A stretch of DNA of 12,926 nucleotides from the NCBI GenBank assembly GCA_950097605.1, contig CATNEU010000015.1:1-12926 (forward strand), read 5' to 3'. Below the pieces are notes generated by a model. That model was not told the origin of the DNA, ran no database searches, and was given only the letters and a program-made list of their open reading frames with translations. The translations under genes and the position numbers were made by a program. Origin of the DNA: an uncultured Oscillospiraceae bacterium (GTDB taxonomy: Bacteria > Bacillota > Clostridia > Oscillospirales > Ruminococcaceae). Below are positions 6,873 through 12,926 of this stretch, in pieces; within the stretch, counting starts at the first letter, position 1; the number at the start of each line of letters is the position of its first letter.

Positions 6873-6907
6873 TTTATAATTTTACCATTATCCCATGCAA
6901 AACGCAA
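6873..6907 (-). promoter_or_regulatory. Probable promoter of the asnA-glnN operon
   Basis: Two overlapping minus-strand solutions exist. TTGCGT (6907-6902) lies 17 bases from TAAAAT (6884-6879); TTGCAT (6900-6895) lies 16 bases from TATAAA (6878-6873). Both -10 elements are one base from consensus, while both -35 elements are poor, which suggests activator dependence or modest strength. Confidence 0.5.
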
Positions 6908-6965
6908 GAAAAACAGCAGCTTGGAGGGATGCGGCCAAGCACAGCCCTGCAGCATATACAAAAAA

Positions 6966-6994
6966 GGAAGGACGGGGATGTTCCCCGTCCTTCC
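6966..6994 (-). terminator. Rho-independent terminator of the GH85 gene
   Basis: A perfect 13-base GC-rich stem (GGAAGGACGGGGA with TCCCCGTCCTTCC) with a three-base loop is followed on the minus strand by six T (6965-6960). It begins 34 bases after the GH85 stop codon and insulates the asnA promoter from read-through. Confidence 0.93.
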
Positions 6995-7028
6995 AATGGA
7001 TCCTTGCAGATTTACTCTGCCGGATGAA

Positions 7029-10000
7029 TTATTTGTCGATGGTTACTGTAAAGACTTCCGAAACGTTGCCGAGTGCGTCCACCGCTTTCACAGTGAAGGT
7101 GCCCTCCGCCTTGAGCTTCACAAAGTTCGCCATTGCCGTCGGTGCCTCGTCGTTGATGATGAACGATGCTTTTTTGCTCGTTGTAATCGTCACGTTTTTG
7201 TCCGTGGTTGCACCGTTCTCAATTGCAATGTTGGTGCCTTCGACTACTGCGGTCAGCACCGGCGCGGTCTTGTCGATGTTCGCCTTGTAGACGCCGCCAT
7301 AGTTGCCCGCCAGGTCATAGACATAAACCACTGTGCTCTCGGTGATGGTGTACTCTGTTCCGGTTGCCACCGTCTCCCCGTCGATCACGAAGTTGACGGT
7401 TTCATTCGCTGTCAGCGTGATATCCTCGTTCGTCGCAGCGCCCGATTTCACACTCGCCTCGAATACCGGCTTAGTACGGTCGATTGTGAAGTTCACAACA
7501 CTCTCGTTGCCAGCGAGGTCCACTGCTTTGACAGTGTAAGTGCCCTCTTCGATGACTTTCAGAGCATATACGAAGTCGCCTGCGAGCTCGCCGTTGACAT
7601 AGTAAGTCACTCTGCTGTCCGAACGCACGCTCACGTTGTTTCTCGTAACGCCGTTGTCGGTCACGCCTGTGAGCGTCAGCTCGGGCGCGGATTTCTGGAT
7701 CGTTACGCGGTAGATCGCCGTGTAGTTGCCAGCCGCGTCGTATGCACGGATGTTATAGGTGCCCGACTCAGTCAGCACAAGCTCTGTGCCTTCCGAAATC
7801 GCCGTGTTGCCATTGTAGAAGGTGACGTTTTCAGAGGCCGTGAAGGTCACGTCTTTGTTGGTCACGCCATAGTGCTCGCAATCCGCCGTGAGTACCGGCG
7901 CAGTGCGGTCGATTGCAAAGGTGATTTCCTCTGTCTCGACGCCGTTTTCACCAATCGCCTTGACGGTGTACACGCCTTCATCTTTGAAGGTGATGCTGGT
8001 TCTGAAGTTCTCATCGGCCACGCCGTTGACGACGAACTTGACGTTCATGTCCGCCGTCAGGGTGACGGTATTTCTGGTCGCGCCGGATTCCGGTACGCCG
8101 GTGATTACAGGCGCCGGGTTCTCCGGGTCCACTGTGCCCTTGTCGTTGTATTCGACGATGAATTTGCCGGTGGTGCCGCTGCCCGCACGGACAAGCTCCA
8201 TAATCAGCTCGCCGCCCTCGGCGTTCAACACCTGGTTGCGGATGCTCGCCATGTCTGCGCCGTACGGTACGGTCACGCTGATGGCTGCAAAAGTATCATC
8301 CATGGCGCCATATACTTTCACAACGTCGCCGGCTTTCAGGTTCAGCACGCTGATCTCGCTGAACTTCGCGGTGCCGTTGTTCACGATCTTGACATTCGGT
8401 TTCGCCAATGCTTCGAGGCCCTCGGCTTCGTAGGCATTGCCGACTTTGAGGCTTTCAACCAGGTCCGGCGAAGCCTGTGTCATGTAGACATAGCCAGCTT
8501 CCGCACCGAGGTCGAGCCCTTCAAATACAACCGTGTCACCCTCCGCCACTTTCGAGGCGATCGGCTCCTCGCTCTCAAGCGAGGTATACAGGTTGACGGT
8601 CTGGCCGAGGGATACGCCTCTGACCGTTACGGTGTCGTTTGCGCCTACGTTGTTAACGGCTGCGATGTTTTCCGGGATATTTGCTTCGGTTCTGGTTCCA
8701 AGCAGCGGTTTCTCAAACAGCTGGAACTCATAGATACGGGTCGCGCCCCACGGCGAGCCGTTGTGCGCATAGTCGATGTACAGCCGGAATACCTGGCCCT
8801 CCACCGGCTCGGCGAGGTTGCGGTCGGTGATGTCGTCCTTGTTGCCTTTGACAACGTCCACGTCCTCAAACGTGCCGTCGCCCTTCTGCACCTGCAGACG
8901 GAAATCTCTTGTGTTCATTTCCGCCGACTCTTTTGCATCCGGGTGGTTTGCGTGCCATACGGCCCATCTCTGGATGGTCTCGACCTGGCCGAGATCCACG
9001 GTCATCCAGGTGCCGCTGGACGAAGCCGTACACCACTTGGAGCCGTTTTTAGCAGTGCCGTCAACAGCCTTTGCAGGCGGCTCTGCATCATACCAGGCGT
9101 TTGCGTTGGTCGGCTTGAGGTACGCCAGGTTGACCGGCTCTTCCTCTACGTTGTCTTCGGTTGCATACAGCGGCAGCTCCCAATCAAAGCGCAGCGTGAC
9201 TGCCTCGCCATGGTTGTACATGCTGTCTACCGGTACGATTTCGAAGTTGAAGTGGTCTTCGCCGTTGTCGCGGGTAACTTCCGGAATGTAGTACGCGTCT
9301 CTCGTCGTTGTGCCGACATACTCTTTCGAGCCGTCCGCATGCGCCCTGTAGACCTCGTAGTACATCACGTCGCCCTCGGCCTTGTCCCAGATCATCTTGA
9401 CCTCTGCGGTCTTTGCGTCGTGGAACAGCACGTCGTCAATCTCCGGATTGGAGGCCTTGCCCATCTGCGCGGGCTCCGCATCCATTTCCGAAAGCGAGAT
9501 GTTGCCGATATTCACTTCGTAATCCGCCACATCGCTGCCGCTCTCCGCTTTCAGCGAGATCGCTGTAACATGTTTGCCCAGGTACTGCTCACCCAGCGTA
9601 ATGCTCGTGGTGGTCCACTCGCCCGGTGTGCCGGCCGGCAGATCATAGTATACAAAGTCGTAATTGTCATAAGTTGCTTCTTCCAGCGAGCTGTTGATCG
9701 CGAAGCCCACCTTCAGGTTGGTCGCGTCCGCCGGCGTCTTGTAGGTCACCGACGCTTCAATGTTGCCGCTGATCGTGAGGTCGGTGCTGTACAGCTTAAT
9801 GATGTTCGCCTTATCCGCGTCCAGCTTGCCGCTCAGTTTGATCGAGCTGCCGCCGTAGTACGCGTCGTCAAAGTCGAAGTCCGCTTTCAGCTTGCTGCCC
9901 TCGGACTCGATGTCCCATCTCCAGGTCGGCAGGAAGTCCTGCGCCGAGCGGTTGGACCACTCTTTATCCCTCGACAGCTCACCGTCGATGAAGTACTTCT

Positions 10001-11225
10001 TGCCGTGGCCGGTGTTGAAGTTCGTCGAGAACGGCAGGTCGTTGATCGCAGATTTATCCGCATAGTGGTGCGCCATGCCCTTCCAATTGCTCGGGCCGGT
10101 GCTGTTGCTCGCCGTGTTGGTCGGGTCGCCGTTTTCGCCCACCCAGAAGATCTGCTCGTTGCGGTAGAAGTCCTCCGGCGTCACGCTCATCGCAAGCGTG
10201 GAGCTCATGGTATAGAAACCGACCGAAGTTTTCGCCGTGCCTTTGCCGAAGATCTTGCTGTGGTTAAAGCGGCTGGTGTTGTAAGAATTCGTCTGGGTAT
10301 CGAGACCAGCGTAGACGTCGAACGGGCTTCTGCCAACGCTCTCCGCCGTTGCCTTCGAGGTGTCGATCTGAGAACCGTAATCCCAGTTGAAGTTCAAGAA
10401 GAACAGGTCGGATACACGATCGTTACCATCCTGGAACAGGCGGACATTTCTTTCGTTGAGCTCGTTCTGCCAGCTAACGCTGCCGCCCGGCAGCATTGCA
10501 TCGTACCAGATCATTTCAAAGTTCTCCGGCTTGTTCTCCTGCAGCTGCTTCATAAACTGGATGTATTTTGCACCCAGTGCGCCAACCGAAGCTTCTTCAT
10601 TTACAAAATAACCGTCGAAGCCATAGTACTGGGCAATCTTCTTCATCTGCTCCGCAGCCGGGAACTTGCCGTTCTCGTCCTGCACAAGCAGCGGTGCCAT
10701 GTTGGACGATCCTTCAAACTGCGCAAAGAACTGGGTACCCGATACGGCAACGCCGTTTTTGTGCGCCGCGTCGATCACGTCCGGCAGCGGGGTCATAACA
10801 AATTCGCCGCGGCCCGGGGAACCCCAGTGGGTGAACGAATCGAGGTACTGCCAGTATGTAAAGATGTAGTTCATCATCTCGTCGCTGGCGTCACTTTCGA
10901 TTGCCGTACCCATGAGTTTTGCGTCTTTATTTGCATACTCGTTGACGAGAGGACCGCTGAAACGGTCATTCATCGGAACGGTCGAACGCAGGTATCTCGC
11001 GTCCGCGTCGGTCTCCGGGTTCCAGTTCAGGATCCGCTCCGGAGTAAAGAGGTTGTTGGTCGGGGCAATGGTTGTTCTTGCGTCGCCCGTGCTGCTCTGG
11101 TATGCCTTCGCCTTGTTCGCATTGTCAAAGCCCGGAAGCCCTGCAAATACGCTCAACGCCATGCTGCCTGAGCACACTGCTGCGAGAATCCTTTTCAAAA
11201 GGACCGCATTTTTTTGCTTAGCCAT
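7029..11225 (-). CDS. Secreted GH85 endo-beta-N-acetylglucosaminidase with CBM32-like and Ig-like modules
   Basis: GH85 enzymes cut the chitobiose core of N-glycans, releasing the glycan from host glycoproteins. The 1398-residue product has an export signal (basic residues to R12, hydrophobic 13-30, possible cleavage after AKA at 39-41). The catalytic barrel spans about 60-410, with ILNWNPETD (65-73), SGTQFFAQFEG (162-172) and GFDGYFVNEE (202-211); N209 and E211 fit the family's Asn-x-Glu catalytic pair. A jelly-roll region (about 440-580), an Fn3-like region (590-690), a discoidin/CBM32-like module (695-840), two less clear beta domains (850-1035) and five Ig-like repeats of about 70-78 residues (from 1038, 1109, 1180, 1252 and 1321) follow. 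There is no LPXTG, SLH or C-terminal membrane helix. C18 does not make a lipobox. AAGGAGGAG just before the ATG at 11225 fixes the start. It is monocistronic. Confidence 0.93.
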   Translation of the reverse strand: MAKQKNAVLLKRILAAVCSGSMALSVFAGLPGFDNANKAKAYQSSTGDARTTIAPTNNLFTPERILNWNPETDADARYLRSTVPMNDRFSGPLVNEYANKDAKLMGTAIESDASDEMMNYIFTYWQYLDSFTHWGSPGRGEFVMTPLPDVIDAAHKNGVAVSGTQFFAQFEGSSNMAPLLVQDENGKFPAAEQMKKIAQYYGFDGYFVNEEASVGALGAKYIQFMKQLQENKPENFEMIWYDAMLPGGSVSWQNELNERNVRLFQDGNDRVSDLFFLNFNWDYGSQIDTSKATAESVGRSPFDVYAGLDTQTNSYNTSRFNHSKIFGKGTAKTSVGFYTMSSTLAMSVTPEDFYRNEQIFWVGENGDPTNTASNSTGPSNWKGMAHHYADKSAINDLPFSTNFNTGHGKKYFIDGELSRDKEWSNRSAQDFLPTWRWDIESEGSKLKADFDFDDAYYGGSSIKLSGKLDADKANIIKLYSTDLTISGNIEASVTYKTPADATNLKVGFAINSSLEEATYDNYDFVYYDLPAGTPGEWTTTSITLGEQYLGKHVTAISLKAESGSDVADYEVNIGNISLSEMDAEPAQMGKASNPEIDDVLFHDAKTAEVKMIWDKAEGDVMYYEVYRAHADGSKEYVGTTTRDAYYIPEVTRDNGEDHFNFEIVPVDSMYNHGEAVTLRFDWELPLYATEDNVEEEPVNLAYLKPTNANAWYDAEPPAKAVDGTAKNGSKWCTASSSGTWMTVDLGQVETIQRWAVWHANHPDAKESAEMNTRDFRLQVQKGDGTFEDVDVVKGNKDDITDRNLAEPVEGQVFRLYIDYAHNGSPWGATRIYEFQLFEKPLLGTRTEANIPENIAAVNNVGANDTVTVRGVSLGQTVNLYTSLESEEPIASKVAEGDTVVFEGLDLGAEAGYVYMTQASPDLVESLKVGNAYEAEGLEALAKPNVKIVNNGTAKFSEISVLNLKAGDVVKVYGAMDDTFAAISVTVPYGADMASIRNQVLNAEGGELIMELVRAGSGTTGKFIVEYNDKGTVDPENPAPVITGVPESGATRNTVTLTADMNVKFVVNGVADENFRTSITFKDEGVYTVKAIGENGVETEEITFAIDRTAPVLTADCEHYGVTNKDVTFTASENVTFYNGNTAISEGTELVLTESGTYNIRAYDAAGNYTAIYRVTIQKSAPELTLTGVTDNGVTRNNVSVRSDSRVTYYVNGELAGDFVYALKVIEEGTYTVKAVDLAGNESVVNFTIDRTKPVFEASVKSGAATNEDITLTANETVNFVIDGETVATGTEYTITESTVVYVYDLAGNYGGVYKANIDKTAPVLTAVVEGTNIAIENGATTDKNVTITTSKKASFIINDEAPTAMANFVKLKAEGTFTVKAVDALGNVSEVFTVTIDK

Positions 11226-11230
11226 TCTAG

Positions 11231-11239
11231 CTCCTCCTT
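11231..11239 (-). promoter_or_regulatory. GH85 gene ribosome binding site
   Basis: AAGGAGGAG on the minus strand lies five bases before the ATG at 11225. It rules out the in-frame start at 11309, which would put 28 non-signal-like residues before the export signal. Confidence 0.88.
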
Positions 11240-11293
11240 GTATTATAATGGTCTTTGGCTTTCTGACAGGGTACTTAAATGTTAATACAATAT

Positions 11294-11306
11294 AAAGAGA
11301 CTCTTT
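11294..11306. repeat. Small palindrome in the GH85 leader
   Basis: AAAGAG and CTCTTT flank a single central A about 70 bases upstream of the start codon. It could be an operator or a weak RNA hairpin; short palindromes in AT-rich DNA are common, so no function is assigned. Confidence 0.3.
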
Positions 11307-11428
11307 CAATGTATTCTCAATATATTGTCGTAATAAACAGATAAACCAACAATGATCTACCTATTTTACACATATTTTACAAATCCCTCTCCCTTATCGT
11401 CGGTTTTTCGTCGGATTGGGACTGCTTT

Positions 11429-11457
11429 ATTGTAACACTTCTCACCCAAGTTGTAAA
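11429..11457 (-). promoter_or_regulatory. Promoter of the GH85 gene
   Basis: On the minus strand TTTACA (11457-11452) is followed after 17 bases by TACAAT (11434-11429), each one base from consensus. The predicted start near 11422 gives a leader of about 197 nt. The DNA upstream of the -35 is extremely AT-rich and could supply UP-element contacts (inference). A TATAAT near 11245 lies too close to the ribosome binding site and lacks a -35. Confidence 0.65.
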
Positions 11458-11927
11458 TACTTAATAGAATCAATATAGCAAACAAAATACTACTAAAAAA
11501 TTTGTACAAATATAATAAAACGCGCTGCAAATCCAAAAATTTTAAAACAAATCATTGAATTATAATAACATATTGCAAACAGTATATTTCGTTTGAAAAG
11601 TTTAAGATCGTTATAAAGTATTTTCTTTTTTGATTTAAAACTATCTCTTTACATTATCTAACACCACTAGTAGTTATCAACAAAAGAAAAAGCATATCTT
11701 AGAATGGTATGAACATATTTTTCATATATTTCCGAGAGGTCATCTGGTTGAAACCAGTCTTCCCCTTTCTTGAAAGCCGCTTATATTCTCCGATGGGTCA
11801 TGCCGTCCTTGGTCCTGTCCACAAAGCCATATACAAGCAGGGAGCAAAGAGCGCCGCAGGGCTGCACAGCCGTCACAACGGCCGTAAACTTTATATGCAA
11901 TAACCCCAACCGCCTTTCACGCTACCG
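11458..11927. other. Intergenic region: AT-rich block followed by normal-composition DNA, no supported gene
   Basis: Bases 11461-11640 contain 36 G or C in 180 (20% by my count), far below the flanking genes. No gene, terminal repeats or transposase fragment is visible in that block. From about 11730 to 11900 composition returns to normal without a credible gene; a 40-codon minus-strand frame ending in GFVDRTKDGMTHRRI looks protein-like but has no start context. A small hairpin CTGGTT/AACCAG lies at 11744-11757. Confidence 0.5.
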
Positions 11928-11957
11928 TTGCATTTCGCCGGTGTGGTATGCTATACT
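11928..11957 (+). promoter_or_regulatory. Promoter of the SDR reductase gene, extended -10 type
   Basis: TTGCAT (11928-11933) and TATACT (11952-11957) are 18 bases apart, and TG at 11949-11950 makes an extended -10 (TGCTATACT). The start near 11964 gives a leader of about 83 nt. The -10 sits inside the small inverted repeat GTAT-GCT-ATAC. Confidence 0.6.
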
Positions 11958-12046
11958 AACCACCAACGAGACAAATCCCCGGCTTTCCATAGACAACCTT
12001 TTAAAAACAGGGCTGCATACGGCCATTTTGAAGAGAGGACGATGAT

Positions 12047-12796
12047 ATGCAACAGACAAACGGTTCCAAAACCGCAGTCGTCACCGGTGCGTCGCGCGGC
12101 ATCGGGCGGGAAACGGCCCGTCTGCTTGCCGAAACCGGCTACCAGGTGGTCATCGGTTATCACACCGGCGCCGCGCCAGCCCTACAGCTTGCACAGGCGT
12201 TGCAGGATAAAGGCTGCCGCGCCCGCGCCATACAGGCCGACGTATCCGATCCCACCGACGCTTCCCGGCTCATCCGGCTTGCCGAAATGCACTTCGGCGG
12301 CGTGGACCTGCTTGTCAACAACGCCGGCATTGCACAGCAAAAGCTGTTTCTGGATATCACCGCGCAGGACTGGGAGCGGATGTTCGCGGTCAACGTCGGC
12401 GGGGCGTTCCACTGCACCCAGGCCGTCCTGCGCGGCATGATTGCGCGGGGCGGCGGCAGCATTGTAAACGTCTCTTCAATCTGGGGAATGGTCGGCGCCT
12501 CCTGCGAGGTGCATTACTCGGCGGCAAAGGCCGCCTTGATCGGCATGACCAAGGCGCTGGCCAAGGAGCTCGGCCCATCCCATATCCGCGTCAACTGCGT
12601 GGCGCCCGGCGTGGTGGATACCGAGATGAACGCCGCGCTGGACCGGCAAACGCTCGACGCGCTGCGGGCGGAAACCCCTTTGGGCACGCTTGGCAGCACA
12701 GAGGACATTGCGCAGGCCATTGCATTTCTGGGCGGCGAGCAGGCGCGTTTTATCACCGGGCAGGTGCTCAGCCCCAACGGTGGATTTGTGATCTGA
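12047..12796 (+). CDS. SDR-family NAD(P)-dependent reductase (FabG-like; possibly EF-P 5-aminopentanone reductase)
   Basis: A complete 249-residue classical short-chain dehydrogenase/reductase, cytoplasmic. Visible motifs are the cofactor loop TGASRGIG (13-20), D65 in ADVSD, NNAG (91-94), the catalytic tetrad N116, S143/S144, Y157 and K161 (YSAAK), and VAPGVVDTEM (185-194) after the active site. By family it could be 3-oxoacyl-ACP reductase. However, it stands alone rather than in a fatty-acid cluster, and stretches such as NNAGIAQQKLF and SSIWGMVGASCEVHYSAAKA resemble the clostridial YmfI-type proteins that reduce 5-aminopentanone on elongation factor P; this rests on memory of the family, not a search. 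AGAGGA seven bases before the ATG supports the start; the nearby ATG at 12042 is out of frame. It has its own promoter and terminator. Confidence 0.9.
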   Translation: MQQTNGSKTAVVTGASRGIGRETARLLAETGYQVVIGYHTGAAPALQLAQALQDKGCRARAIQADVSDPTDASRLIRLAEMHFGGVDLLVNNAGIAQQKLFLDITAQDWERMFAVNVGGAFHCTQAVLRGMIARGGGSIVNVSSIWGMVGASCEVHYSAAKAALIGMTKALAKELGPSHIRVNCVAPGVVDTEMNAALDRQTLDALRAETPLGTLGSTEDIAQAIAFLGGEQARFITGQVLSPNGGFVI

Positions 12797-12824
12797 CCCT
12801 TCTTCTTGCTATGCATACTTTGTA

Positions 12825-12875
12825 CTATATAAAAGGGCCCTGCCGGTTGTAAACCGGCAGGGCCCTTTTATATAG
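12825..12875 (+). terminator. Terminator of the SDR gene: 24-bp perfect inverted repeat
   Basis: Bases 12825-12848 and 12852-12875 are exact reverse complements separated by three bases (GTA). The core AAAAGGGCCCTGCCGGTT and its partner give a long GC-rich stem ending in TTTT and then ATATAG. It starts 29 bases after the SDR stop codon. The symmetry means it should stop transcription from both sides. Confidence 0.85.
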
Positions 12876-12926
12876 AACCATGCATATACGCCTACTGTCA
12901 CCAAACCCGCAGCACCCGCTGGTATA

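Noticed and set aside
6870..11171. Plus-strand 1433-codon reading frame
   Set aside because: It lies in exact register antisense to the well-supported GH85 gene, has no ribosome binding site, a Cys/His/Arg/Val-heavy composition and no domain. Its openness follows from the lack of TTA, CTA and TCA codons in the sense gene.
11245..11252. TATAAT just upstream of the GH85 ribosome binding site as the promoter
   Set aside because: No -35 element at suitable spacing, and transcription would begin at or inside the ribosome binding site; the 11429-11457 promoter fits better.
11315..11330. NrdR-box-like sequence in the GH85 leader
   Set aside because: 12 of 16 positions match, but almost all in the AATATATT core within AT-rich DNA. 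There is no paired box and no logical link between NrdR and a glycosidase.
11674..11682. DnaA-box-like TTATCAACA in an AT-rich region
   Set aside because: Only one copy, no cluster of boxes, and no dnaA/dnaN genes nearby, so there is no support for an origin.
12812..12926. Minus-strand open frame entering from the right edge
   Set aside because: It reads through the 24-base terminator repeat and is too short to judge; it more likely represents intergenic DNA.

Overview
The window reads as a chromosomal segment of a strictly anaerobic, Gram-positive gut-type bacterium of the Bacillota (Clostridia, most likely Oscillospirales; this placement is inference). The clues are an oxygen-sensitive class III ribonucleotide reductase with NrdR-type operators, a type III glutamine synthetase, ammonia-dependent AsnA, strong AGGAGG ribosome binding sites, classic hairpin-plus-U-tract terminators and moderately high-GC genes separated by AT-rich spacers. 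I see no prophage, insertion sequence, CRISPR array, rRNA or tRNA.

Layout, left to right: (1) 1-1535, minus strand: nrdD, entering from the left edge with its C-terminal part missing. (2) 1536-2414: an 879-base gap holding a consensus sigma-A promoter overlapped by a pair of NrdR-box-like operators, and a leader of about 360 nt with hairpins, one of them terminator-like. (3) 2415-3320, minus: a lipoprotein with two tandem copies of a domain of about 112 residues, with its own promoter and terminator. (4) 3559-6737, minus: an asnA-glnN operon making asparagine and glutamine from ammonia, ended by a terminator at 3492-3523. (5) 7029-11225, minus: a 1398-residue secreted GH85 endo-beta-N-acetylglucosaminidase with a CBM32/discoidin-like module and five Ig-like repeats, ended by a strong terminator. 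(6) 11226-12046: an 821-base gap with the GH85 promoter, a block of about 20% GC and the promoter of the next gene. (7) 12047-12796, plus: an SDR-family reductase (FabG-like, possibly the EF-P 5-aminopentanone reductase), followed by a 24-bp perfect inverted repeat acting as terminator.

Functionally these are separate transcription units: deoxynucleotide supply under NrdR control, ammonia assimilation (the only evident operon), host N-glycan cleavage, and a stand-alone reductase. Every unit except nrdD, whose end lies outside the window, has a recognisable terminator. I found no convincing undescribed multi-gene system. The points most worth checking are the nrdD control region, the duplicated lipoprotein domain and the unanchored multi-module GH85 enzyme. 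Very long plus-strand open frames opposite nrdD, glnN and the GH85 gene are explained by avoidance of TTA, CTA and TCA codons.
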